Source: Alphaproteobacteria bacterium (GTDB lineage: Bacteria; Pseudomonadota; Alphaproteobacteria; Micavibrionales; CSBR16-224). Taken from it: DNA of 20,023 nt. Position 1 is the first letter of the stretch. Each line of letters begins with the position of its first letter. The stretch covers positions 1 to 20,023 of the forward strand of contig SBHI01000132.1 in the NCBI GenBank assembly GCA_006226225.1. Direction: 5' to 3'. Below are positions 13,759 through 20,023 of the stretch, piece by piece. The notes under the pieces are model-generated. The model did not search any database. It had not been told where the DNA came from and saw only the letters and a program-made list of their open reading frames with translations. Both the position numbers and the translations under genes were made by a program.

Positions 13759-14303
13759 ATATCCTTCTCTTTATCGGCAAGGGTCTCGTCGATTTTTCCG
13801 ACCCATTTATCCGTGGCTTTTTGCACGTCACCTTCCAGACGTTTTTTCTCGTCTTCGGAAATATCTCCGGACTTTTCAAGATCGCGGGCGGCCTCCATGC
13901 CGTCGCGGCGTACATTGCGTACGGCTGTACGTGCTTGCTCGGCATATTGTGCGGCAACTTTCACAAGCTCTTTGCGGCGCTCCTCCGACAGATCGGGCAG
14001 CGGTACGCGAATCAGATTGCCGTCAGCCTGCGGGTTCAGTCCCAGACCTGCATTAGCAATACCTTTTTCAACGGCTTTGACCAATCCGCCGTCCCAGACT
14101 TGAACGGTTAACAGGCGCGCTTCGGGGGCGCCGACCGTACCGACCTGATTGATCGGCATCCGGCTGCCATAGGCTTCGACGGTCACATTATCAAGAAGCG
14201 CGGTTGAGGCACGGCCTGTGCGCAACCCGCCTAAATCTTTACTGAGCGAGTCATGTGCGCCTTCCATACGGCGCTCAATATCGTTAATGTCAAATTCAGC
14301 CAT
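13746..14303 (-). CDS. frr: Ribosome recycling factor
   Basis: With EF-G it splits the post-termination ribosome. The 185-residue length is exactly that of the family. Typical landmarks are the N-terminal helix DIERRMEGAHDSLSKDLGGLRTGRAS, VEAYGSRMPINQVGTV, VQVWD, NPQADGNLIRVPLPDLSEERR and the C-terminal helix rich in Glu and Lys. I chose the ATG at 14301-14303, with GAGAGGT upstream. The start lies inside the end of pyrH (8-nt overlap), so the two are co-translated. In many bacteria frr is followed by uppS and cdsA; here it is followed by an unrelated convergent gene. Confidence 0.97.
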   Translation of the reverse strand: MAEFDINDIERRMEGAHDSLSKDLGGLRTGRASTALLDNVTVEAYGSRMPINQVGTVGAPEARLLTVQVWDGGLVKAVEKGIANAGLGLNPQADGNLIRVPLPDLSEERRKELVKVAAQYAEQARTAVRNVRRDGMEAARDLEKSGDISEDEKKRLEGDVQKATDKWVGKIDETLADKEKDILQV

Positions 14304-15060
14304 TTTGTACCTCTCTTGTTGCAGTCTCTTGTTTTTTCTCGCCCAGACGGTCATCAACGATTGTGAAAGCACTCTGACCTTTCAGGACGCGGGCAAATGA
14401 GCCGCTTTCCGCGATAGAAAAGACGATTACCGGAATATGACTTTCCCGCGCCAGAGAAATCGCTGCGGCATCCATAACACGCAAGTCTTTGGACAACACG
14501 TCATGGTGGGTCAGATGCTCAAAACGTGTTGCCGTTTTGTCCTTTTCTGGGTCGGCGGTATAAACGCCGTCCACTTTTGTGCCTTTTAAAATGGCATCGC
14601 ATCCCATTTCGGAAGCGCGCAGTGCGGCGGCGGTGTCTGTTGTAAAAAACGGATTACCTGTCCCGGCGGCAAAAATAACAACGCGGCCTTTTTCCGTGTG
14701 GCGGATGGCGCGGCGGCGGATATAGGGTTCACAAACCGATGACATCGGAATAGCCGACTGCACGCGGGTATCAACCCCGATTTGTTCCAGTGCGTTTTGC
14801 AGGGCAAGACAGTTAATGACAGTCGCCAGCATCCCCATATAGTCGGCAGTGGCACGATCCATTCCTTCTGATGCGCCGGAGACGCCGCGGAAAATATTTC
14901 CTGCACCGATAACGATGCAGACCTGTGTACCAAGTTTGACAGCCTCCTGAATATCAAGAGCAACACGTTTGACTGTGACGGGATCAAGGCCATATTCGCC
15001 GCCGCCCATAAGCGCCTCGCCGGAAAGTTTCAGAAGGACGCGTTTGTAATTGGATGCCAT
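14296..15060 (-). CDS. pyrH: UMP kinase
   Basis: Hexameric bacterial UMP kinase of the amino-acid kinase fold; it phosphorylates UMP to UDP in pyrimidine nucleotide synthesis. The 254-residue protein shows KRVLLKLSGEALMGG at the N-terminus, VIGAGNIFRGVSG (50-62) at the phosphate-binding loop, DRATADYMGMLATVINCLALQ (68-88) and GTGNPFFTTDTAAALRA (133-149) for UMP binding. ILKGTKVDGVYTADP follows. A modest AAAGG precedes the ATG. rpsB and tsf, its usual upstream partners, are not here; instead a phospholipid synthesis gene ends 77 nt upstream. The C-terminal 15 residues (EKKQETATREVQNG) are an extension beyond the conserved end DDR. Confidence 0.97.
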   Translation of the reverse strand: MASNYKRVLLKLSGEALMGGGEYGLDPVTVKRVALDIQEAVKLGTQVCIVIGAGNIFRGVSGASEGMDRATADYMGMLATVINCLALQNALEQIGVDTRVQSAIPMSSVCEPYIRRRAIRHTEKGRVVIFAAGTGNPFFTTDTAAALRASEMGCDAILKGTKVDGVYTADPEKDKTATRFEHLTHHDVLSKDLRVMDAAAISLARESHIPVIVFSIAESGSFARVLKGQSAFTIVDDRLGEKKQETATREVQNG

Positions 15061-15101
15061 GACAATGCCTTTGCTGCTTTTGATTTGTTTTGAACGGCTT
15101 C

Positions 15102-15107
15102 ATTATA
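15102..15107 (-). promoter_or_regulatory. Candidate -10 box for pyrH-frr
   Basis: A perfect TATAAT on the minus strand, about 42 nt before the pyrH ATG in the 77-nt gap. The -35 region (CTGTCC at 17-nt spacing) is weak. Placement and the short gap make it the likely start of the pyrH-frr transcript. Confidence 0.4.
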
Positions 15108-15137
15108 ATAATTCTGCGCAGGATGGACAGAGGAAAT

Positions 15138-15743
15138 TTAATCTAGATCACGAAAAGCCTGCAACAGTCTTCCTAATGTTGTCAGCCAGCAACCCGTTCC
15201 GAAGATAATAGCGATAACGCTGAAATATTGCGGCAGCAGGCAGATTAGCAAAAGCGCAATGACGGTTTCCGTCCCTTCCATCAATCCGCCAATGTAGAAA
15301 AAGGATTTCTGGCCCTGCTTTTCAGTCGTTATGCTGCGTTTGGCGGCGATAATCGCATAGCTGAGAAAGCTGACGCCCGAGCCGATAAAACTGAAAATCA
15401 GAAATGCGGCGGCGAGTGCCGTTTCAGGCTGTCCGACGGCAAAAAAGAACACGATGCCGGCATAGAAGATAAAATCCGTGACGATATCGAGAAACCCGCC
15501 GAGATCGGAAACGCGATTTTCCGTCCGCGCAACAGCACCGTCGAGCCCGTCAAAAACCCTGTTGATAGCGACCAGCAGTGCGGCAATGGTATAGCTTTGA
15601 AAAGCAAGAGCGGCAAAAGCACCCAGCCCGAAACAAAATCCCGCCAATGTCAGCGCATTGGGAGAAATGCCCGTTTTTGCCAACTGCCGTGCAGCGGCGT
15701 TTAAGGGTGGGTCAATCAGCGGTCTGATACGGGCATCAAGCAT
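15138..15743 (-). CDS. CDP-alcohol phosphatidyltransferase family protein
   Basis: Inner-membrane enzyme that moves a phosphatidyl group from a CDP-alcohol onto a second alcohol in phospholipid synthesis. The signature D-x2-D-G-x2-A-R-x8-G-x3-D-x3-D is complete in DGLDGAVAR...GGFLDIVTD. Several transmembrane helices surround it. About 201 residues from the ATG at 15743, which begins MLDARIRPLIDPPLNAAA, the usual start of this subfamily. A longer frame back to 15866 would run into the divergent PAP2 gene and adds 41 residues of poor quality. The acceptor alcohol cannot be told from sequence (glycerol phosphate, serine, inositol or choline are family options). Divergent from the PAP2 phosphatase, which would suit a two-step lipid pathway such as phosphatidylglycerol formation; this link is inference. 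Confidence 0.85.
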   Translation of the reverse strand: MLDARIRPLIDPPLNAAARQLAKTGISPNALTLAGFCFGLGAFAALAFQSYTIAALLVAINRVFDGLDGAVARTENRVSDLGGFLDIVTDFIFYAGIVFFFAVGQPETALAAAFLIFSFIGSGVSFLSYAIIAAKRSITTEKQGQKSFFYIGGLMEGTETVIALLLICLLPQYFSVIAIIFGTGCWLTTLGRLLQAFRDLD

Positions 15744-15788
15744 GGTAGGAAATGTCGTTTCTCTTTCAAAGATTGCAAGCAGAGTTCC

Positions 15789-15796
15789 ATTATAAT
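15789..15796. promoter_or_regulatory. Overlapping divergent -10 boxes
   Basis: ATTATAAT contains TATAAT on both strands (minus at 15789-15794, plus at 15791-15796). It lies 46 nt before the CDP-alcohol transferase start and 51 nt before the PAP2 start. Good -35 hexamers were not found on either side. The two promoters would compete for the same site. Confidence 0.35.
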
Positions 15797-15846
15797 ATAT
15801 TGCCCTGCTTGCGAGCGAGTCTAAAATCATTGCCGGGACGGTAACA

Positions 15847-16677
15847 ATGGAAGAAAAAACCGCCAAAAAGACCGATAAGGCGGAATTTCCCGAGGAGGTT
15901 TTCCCCTATATCACAAAAACGTGGCATTGGCGGCGTTTGGTTGTTTGTTATGGTGCGGCCTCGGTGATTGTTGCCAGCTGGACATCTTACAGCCCTGTGC
16001 GCCCTTATTGGGATGCGCTCGATAAGGCGGCGTTTCTGCTGTTGAACGGCTCGGTTGCGGAGGCGGGTTGGTGGCAGTCCGTCATGGCTTTTACTAATAC
16101 CCGCGTTTTTGATGCGCTGTCGGGCGCGTTGCTGGTCGTTATTTTGCTGCTTTACGCCTTTTTTGGGCGTAAGGGAACATTGGCATGGCGTGGTGCAGGA
16201 ATTGCATTCTTGGGGATTTTTCTGGTGTTGTCGGTATTTTTACGGCGAAAACTGGGTATTGGAGAATTTGACCGTGCCAGCCCCTCCCTGGACTTGGAGC
16301 CGTTCTTCAATATGCACGGCGTGCTGGGTGACCTTTGGGTCAAAACGGAATCGGGGAGTTGTTTCCCGAGTGACCATGCCAATGCCAGTTTCCTGTTTAT
16401 TCCGCTGCTTTGGGCGCTTGCAGGACGAAAATGGGGACTGGCAGCTCTTGCGCTTGCGCCGGTTTTGGTCGCCCCCCGTTTATTCGGGGGGGCGCATTGG
16501 ATAACGGACATATTGGTCGGCGGTACGGCTTTTGCGCTGCTGGTTGCGTCATGGGCCTTGTGTACGCCGCTTTTTTATTGGGGAATGCGCGTTTTGCATG
16601 TTCCGGCGGTGTGGGGGCTGGATCTGCTCTCCTCTCTGCGCGACAAGATTTTCCGTAAAAACACCAATTCTATTTGA
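15847..16677 (+). CDS. PAP2-family membrane phosphatase
   Basis: A 276-residue integral membrane lipid phosphatase or phosphotransferase. The three PAP2 signature blocks are in order. Motif C1 appears as RRKLGIGEFDRASPS (about 128-142), a variant of K-x6-R-P. C2 appears as CFPSDHANAS (about 174-183) with the catalytic-proton-donor His. C3 appears as PRLFGGAHWITDIL (about 211-224) with the nucleophilic His and its Asp. Five to six hydrophobic segments surround them with the active site expected on the periplasmic face. Substrates in the family include phosphatidate, phosphatidylglycerol phosphate, undecaprenyl pyrophosphate and lipid A. The divergent phosphatidyltransferase suggests phospholipid. 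The C3 codons contain a C6/G7 hairpin (16471-16493). ATG 15847 lacks a strong Shine-Dalgarno. Confidence 0.88.
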   Translation: MEEKTAKKTDKAEFPEEVFPYITKTWHWRRLVVCYGAASVIVASWTSYSPVRPYWDALDKAAFLLLNGSVAEAGWWQSVMAFTNTRVFDALSGALLVVILLLYAFFGRKGTLAWRGAGIAFLGIFLVLSVFLRRKLGIGEFDRASPSLDLEPFFNMHGVLGDLWVKTESGSCFPSDHANASFLFIPLLWALAGRKWGLAALALAPVLVAPRLFGGAHWITDILVGGTAFALLVASWALCTPLFYWGMRVLHVPAVWGLDLLSSLRDKIFRKNTNSI

Positions 16678-16701
16678 CTCTTTGCCGTTAGTGGGCGTAT
16701 G

Positions 16702-16730
16702 ATGCCTTGTATCAGGCGTGACTTTCTTTT
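16702..16730 (+). terminator. Weak terminator-like hairpin after the PAP2 gene
   Basis: A 6-bp stem including one wobble (16702-16707 with 16714-16719) around TGTATC, then GACTTTCTTTT. It starts 25 nt after the PAP2 stop. The stem is short and the T-tract interrupted, so read-through into the pan genes is possible. A second 5-bp hairpin AGGCT/AGCCT (16757-16776) lies just before the panG ribosome binding site. Confidence 0.3.
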
Positions 16731-16801
16731 GGGAAGCGCGCACCGGTTTAACATTAAGGCTGTTTTTACAAAGCCTGCAAATTGCAAAGAGGACTTGATC
16801 C

Positions 16802-17521
16802 GTGAGACAAGTACCGCAATATTTGATCATCGGCAATGGTCGCGTCGCGCGGCATTTTTTGCATTATTTCTCCCTTCTCGGCATTTCTGTTTCCCATTGG
16901 CATCGCGGCCTTCCCTTGGAAGAGCTTGGCGATGCGGAGCGCATTCTGGTGCTGATCCGTGATGATGCGATCGAAAACTTTATTCGCAGCCATCTTGACG
17001 ATAAACAGGGCATAAAAATCCATTTTTCAGGGTCGCTGGTGACGGAGCTTGCCATCGGCGCACATCCGCTGACAACTTTTGGGCAGGGGCTTTACGCCCG
17101 CGAAAAATATGAAGAAATTTTCTTCATTCTGGACGATACCGCACCGGATTTCACACAGCTGCTTCCCGGTCTGCCCAACCCTTATGCGCGGCTTGCCCCC
17201 GCGATGAAAGCGAAATATCACGCCCATTGTGTGATGGCGGCGAATTACAGCTGTCTTCTCTGGCAAAAGCTGTTTGATGCTTTTGAACATGACTTCGGCC
17301 TGCCGGCTGAAGCCGCATTCCCGCTTTTAAAACAACAGACGGAAAATCTTGTCGTTGACCGCGCAAATGCACTGACCGGGCCGTTGCTGCGTGGTGATCA
17401 GGCGACAATCGCCCGTAATCTGGCAGCGCTGTCGGGAGATGACTATCAGAATATTTATCGGGTTTTTGTAGAGACCTATCAAGGCGCAGAGGCGCAAAAC
17501 AGAAAGGAAAAAGCATGTTAA
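16802..17521 (+). CDS. panG: PanG-like (DUF2520) ketopantoate reductase candidate
   Basis: A 239-residue protein with an N-terminal Rossmann domain (QYLIIGNGRVARHFL, residues 6-20) and a helical C-terminal domain of DUF2520 type. The latter includes KYHAHCVMAANYSCLLWQ (about 140-157) and NALTGPLLRGDQATIARNL (about 192-210). The family is remote from classical ketopantoate reductase PanE. PanG of Francisella tularensis is a reported ketopantoate reductase of this kind and fits the size and position. Here the gene overlaps panB by 7 nt and heads a run panG-panB-panC-coaX, so it probably supplies the missing reduction of ketopantoate to pantoate. Start is GTG 16802, with AGAGGA about 9 nt upstream; no better ATG is available. 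Function rests mostly on context. Confidence 0.7.
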   Translation: MRQVPQYLIIGNGRVARHFLHYFSLLGISVSHWHRGLPLEELGDAERILVLIRDDAIENFIRSHLDDKQGIKIHFSGSLVTELAIGAHPLTTFGQGLYAREKYEEIFFILDDTAPDFTQLLPGLPNPYARLAPAMKAKYHAHCVMAANYSCLLWQKLFDAFEHDFGLPAEAAFPLLKQQTENLVVDRANALTGPLLRGDQATIARNLAALSGDDYQNIYRVFVETYQGAEAQNRKEKAC

Positions 17522-18330
17522 ACATTCTCGATTTCGGCAAGAAGAAGCATAAAGGCGACAAAATCACCATGGTCACCTGTTACGACTATACCAGTGCGGT
17601 TTTGGTTAATCGCACGGCGCTGGATTGTATTCTGGTCGGTGACAGCCTTGCTATGACCATGCACGGTTTTGAGACCACGGTTTCGGCAACGACGGAAATG
17701 ATGGCACTGCACACGGCGGCGGTTTCCCGCGGCGCAAAAGACAAGTTTATTGTCGGCGATCTGCCCTTTCTGTCATACCGCAAGGCATTATCCGACAATA
17801 TGGAGGCCGTGCAGACCATTATGCAGGCAGGCGCACATGCGGTGAAACTGGAAGGCACCTCCGGCAATGTCGGTTTTATCCGCCATCTGGTCGATAGCGG
17901 TGTGCCGGTGATGGGCCATATCGGTTTGACGCCGCAATTCGTACATCAGCTGGGTGGTTACCGCGTACAGGGCAAAACCGGTAAAGCGGCAAAACAGTTG
18001 CTGCAGGATGCGAAAGCACTGGAAGAAGCGGGCTGTTTTGCGCTGGTGCTGGAATGCGTTCCGGCGCCGCTGGCGAAGAAAATCACCGAAGAAATCGGCA
18101 TCGCCACAATCGGTATCGGCGCAGGTGCGGATACGGATGGTCAGGTACTGGTCTTCCAGGACCTACTGGGTCTGAATACCGATTTCCGCCCGAAATTCGT
18201 CAAACAATATATGGACGGGGCTGATCTGGTCACAGGGGCGCTCGATTCCTATGTTGAAGAGGTTAAAACAGGAGTTTTCCCCGATGCCGCATATAGTTTC
18301 GGTGCCGAAAAAGTGGCGCAAACAGCGTAA
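17515..18330 (+). CDS. panB: 3-methyl-2-oxobutanoate hydroxymethyltransferase
   Basis: Adds a hydroxymethyl group from methylene-tetrahydrofolate to ketoisovalerate to make ketopantoate. The 271-residue TIM-barrel protein shows KITMVTCYDYTSA near residue 16, the metal-binding VGDSLAMTMHG (about 41-51), VGDLPF with the second metal Asp, AVKLEG (catalytic Lys region), GHIGLTPQ and LVLECVPAPLA with the acid/base Glu. TIGIGAGADTDGQVLV follows. AAGGA precedes the ATG at 17515, which overlaps the end of the panG-like gene by 7 nt. Its own 3' end overlaps panC by 47 nt. Confidence 0.97.
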   Translation: MLNILDFGKKKHKGDKITMVTCYDYTSAVLVNRTALDCILVGDSLAMTMHGFETTVSATTEMMALHTAAVSRGAKDKFIVGDLPFLSYRKALSDNMEAVQTIMQAGAHAVKLEGTSGNVGFIRHLVDSGVPVMGHIGLTPQFVHQLGGYRVQGKTGKAAKQLLQDAKALEEAGCFALVLECVPAPLAKKITEEIGIATIGIGAGADTDGQVLVFQDLLGLNTDFRPKFVKQYMDGADLVTGALDSYVEEVKTGVFPDAAYSFGAEKVAQTA

Positions 18331-19093
18331 GAGCCTAAACGGCACGGTTGGCTTTGTGCCGACAATGGGCAATCTGCACGATGGTCATCTTGACCTCGTA
18401 CAGCGTGCGCTGGCGGAAAATGATTTCGTGCTGGTCAGTATTTTTGTAAACCCGACGCAGTTTAATCAGGCATCGGATTACGAGGCGTACGCCCGTACGT
18501 TCGCGGAAGACTGCGCAAAGCTTGACGCCTTGGACGGTGCGGAAAACCGTGTGTACGTTCTGAACCCCACGGAAGAAGACATTTATCCTGACGACTATGC
18601 GCTGAAAATCACGGAAACGGAAGATGCTGAGGCGCTGGAGGGCAAGTTTCGCCCCGGTCACTTCACCGGCATGTTGACGGTGGTGATGAAGCTTTTAAAT
18701 ATTGCCGCAGCCGACCGTGCCTATTTCGGCGAAAAGGACTTCCAGCAATTGCTGCTGGTGCGGAAAATGACGGAGGCTTTCTTTGTCGATACCGAAATTA
18801 TTCCCTGCCCGACGCGGCGGGAGGAAAGCGGGCTTGCGATGTCATCGCGCAATAACCGATTGTCAGCGGAAGAAAAGGCACAGGCGGCGCAGCTTTACGC
18901 GCTGCTTTCCGATTTTTCGCTGACGGATGCAGAGGTGGTGAAAAAGCTTGAAAAAGCAGGCTTTAAACCCGAATATGTGGAAACGAAATGGGGGCGGCGT
19001 CTGGCCGCTGTGTGGCTGGGCGATGTGCGCCTGATTGATAATATTCCCGCGGAATGCGGTACAGAGGAAGAAAAACATGCTGCTGTGTCTTGA
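18284..19093 (+). CDS. panC: Pantothenate synthetase
   Basis: Condenses pantoate with beta-alanine using ATP to make pantothenate, through a pantoyl-adenylate. The 269-residue protein has the adenylate-forming signatures PTMGNLHDGHLDLV (26-39; His32 and His35 in HxGH form), VSIFVNPTQF, RPGHFTGMLTVV, FGEKDFQQL and MSSRNNRLS (KMSKS-like). I chose ATG 18284, with AGGAG 9 nt upstream and the family-like start MPHIVSV. The ATG lies 47 nt before the panB stop, a long overlap. Its tail overlaps coaX by 17 nt. Slightly shorter than many family members (about 280-290) because the C-terminal domain is compact. Confidence 0.96.
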   Translation: MPHIVSVPKKWRKQRKSLNGTVGFVPTMGNLHDGHLDLVQRALAENDFVLVSIFVNPTQFNQASDYEAYARTFAEDCAKLDALDGAENRVYVLNPTEEDIYPDDYALKITETEDAEALEGKFRPGHFTGMLTVVMKLLNIAAADRAYFGEKDFQQLLLVRKMTEAFFVDTEIIPCPTRREESGLAMSSRNNRLSAEEKAQAAQLYALLSDFSLTDAEVVKKLEKAGFKPEYVETKWGRRLAAVWLGDVRLIDNIPAECGTEEEKHAAVS

Positions 19094-19874
19094 TATCGGA
19101 AATACGCATATTGTCGGCGGGGTCTTTGATGGGGAGGAGCTGAAATTGCGCTTTCGTTACGCCACACATCAGATCGGCACGGCGGATCAGTTCGGTATTT
19201 TCCTGCGCGATCTGTTGCGCGAAAACGGCATCGGACATGAGGAAATTACCGCGATTGCCAAGGCATCGGTGGTGCCGGGGGCAAATTTCACCATCCGCCA
19301 CGCCTTTTTGCAGTATTTTTCCAAGGCGGAATATTTCATTCTGCAGGCGGGCGTAAAAACCGGCATCAATATCAAATATAAAAACCCCAATGAGGTCGGC
19401 GCGGATCTGATTGCAGGGGCAATTGGTGCGGCATCGGCCTTTCCGGGAAAGAATCTGGTGGTTGTTGATCTGGGGACGGCGACGACACTGGTTGCGGTCA
19501 AAAACGGCACGGATTTTATGGGCGGTGTCATTCTGCCCGGTCTGCGCGTGGCAATGGAAAGCCTGCGCCTGAACACGGCGCGTTTGATGGAGGTTGATAT
19601 TGAAGAACCCGCAACGTATCTGGGTCAGTCAACGCGCGAATGTATCCAAAGTGGGCTGTATTACGGCCATTTCGGCGCAATGAAAGAAGTGATTGCGGGA
19701 TATAAGGCCGAGGTGTTCAATAACGAACCCGTCACCGTGGTGGCAACAGGCGGTTTTGCCCAGCTTTACCGCACACGCGGCATTTTTGACATGATCTTGC
19801 CGGATCTGGTGTTGCAAGGGCTGCGCATCGCCTTTGAAAACAGCCGCCCTGAAACAAAGCAAAAATCAGCGTAA
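19077..19874 (+). CDS. coaX: Type III pantothenate kinase
   Basis: Phosphorylates pantothenate to 4'-phosphopantothenate, first step of CoA synthesis, and unlike type I kinases is not normally feedback inhibited by CoA. The 265-residue ASKHA-fold protein begins MLLCLDIGNTH (phosphate-1 motif, Asp6). It shows NPNEVGADLIAGA, VVDLGTATTLVAV (phosphate-2) and GGVILPGLRVAMESL. In the common subgroup the third motif reads GADR; here it is GADL, a variant to note. The ATG at 19077 has GAGGAAG upstream and overlaps panC by 17 nt. It ends 2 nt before the stop of a convergent gene. Confidence 0.95.
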   Translation: MLLCLDIGNTHIVGGVFDGEELKLRFRYATHQIGTADQFGIFLRDLLRENGIGHEEITAIAKASVVPGANFTIRHAFLQYFSKAEYFILQAGVKTGINIKYKNPNEVGADLIAGAIGAASAFPGKNLVVVDLGTATTLVAVKNGTDFMGGVILPGLRVAMESLRLNTARLMEVDIEEPATYLGQSTRECIQSGLYYGHFGAMKEVIAGYKAEVFNNEPVTVVATGGFAQLYRTRGIFDMILPDLVLQGLRIAFENSRPETKQKSA

Positions 19875-19876
19875 TT

Positions 19877-20023
19877 TTAGAAGATAGCGGCGAAATTTTC
19901 CGTGTCGGCAGCACTGCGGCTGCCGCGAAACATGCCGCGGCTGATAAAAGGCATATGGATTGTGCCGTCATGCGTCACCGCAATCAGCCCGCCGTCACCA
20001 TTTAAGGATTTCAGCTGTTGCAG
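19877..20023 (-). CDS. Isoaspartyl peptidase / plant-type L-asparaginase, C-terminal fragment (runs off the window)
   Basis: The last 48 codons of a minus-strand gene, open at the window edge, ending with TAA at 19877-19879. The sequence GGLIAVTHDGTIHMPFISRGMFRG matches the C-terminal strand of the Ntn-hydrolase family that includes IaaA-type isoaspartyl peptidases and plant-type asparaginases, where a GG-x-I-A-x-D-x-x-G-x-x-x-MPFNTxGM-like block is conserved. The catalytic Thr lies upstream, outside the window, so activity and start cannot be judged. Confidence 0.75.
   Translation of the reverse strand: MQQLKSLNGDGGLIAVTHDGTIHMPFISRGMFRGSRSAADTENFAAIF

Noticed and set aside
1..20023. Search for CRISPR arrays, insertion sequences, tRNA or rRNA genes
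   Set aside because: No regularly spaced repeats, transposase-like frames, cloverleaf sequences or rRNA signatures were recognised by eye.

Overview
The window is a dense stretch of bacterial chromosome with roughly balanced base composition, short intergenic gaps and many start/stop overlaps. Shine-Dalgarno sites precede most genes, and there are Tat and Sec signal peptides. No transposase, integrase, CRISPR array, rRNA or tRNA was recognised. The gene content (FadE-type acyl-CoA dehydrogenase, pyrH-frr, PanG-like reductase with panB/panC/coaX, reverse-transsulfuration pair) suggests a Gram-negative proteobacterium. An alphaproteobacterium is my best guess, at low confidence.

Layout. Minus strand, 1-3862: the 5' part of purF, a TauE/SafE-type permease, an intrinsic terminator, and a large fadE-like gene with a Lys/Ala-rich tail. 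Positions 3863-4316 are AT-rich and non-coding, with probable divergent promoters. At 4317-5190 (+) lies a nitrilase-superfamily gene broken by a one-base frameshift. A minus-strand operon (8111 to 5192) encodes a secreted Sel1-repeat protein, a DUF2269-like membrane protein, a saccharopine-dehydrogenase-like protein and a GNAT acetyltransferase. A divergent plus-strand operon (8266-10276) encodes a YffB/ArsC-like thioredoxin-fold protein, a Tat-exported aldo/keto reductase and a small polytopic membrane protein.

The minus-strand pair at 12514-10281 is a cystathionine beta-synthase-like gene followed by a cystathionine gamma-lyase/synthase, i.e. reverse transsulfuration (homocysteine to cysteine). 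Its leader of about 300 nt contains three separate foldable elements, including a riboswitch-like three-way junction and a 10-bp stem abutting the Shine-Dalgarno. I consider this the best candidate for an undescribed regulatory system here. Facing it is a secreted or membrane-anchored protein that looks like acetolactate decarboxylase but lacks two of the three zinc histidines.

Next come pyrH-frr (pyrimidine nucleotide synthesis and ribosome recycling), a CDP-alcohol phosphatidyltransferase and a divergent PAP2 phosphatase, both suited to phospholipid metabolism. The window closes with four overlapping plus-strand genes, panG-like, panB, panC and coaX. They encode four consecutive enzymatic steps from ketoisovalerate to 4'-phosphopantothenate, plus the kinase, in one transcript; panD is absent. 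The last 147 bases carry the 3' end of a convergent isoaspartyl peptidase/asparaginase gene.
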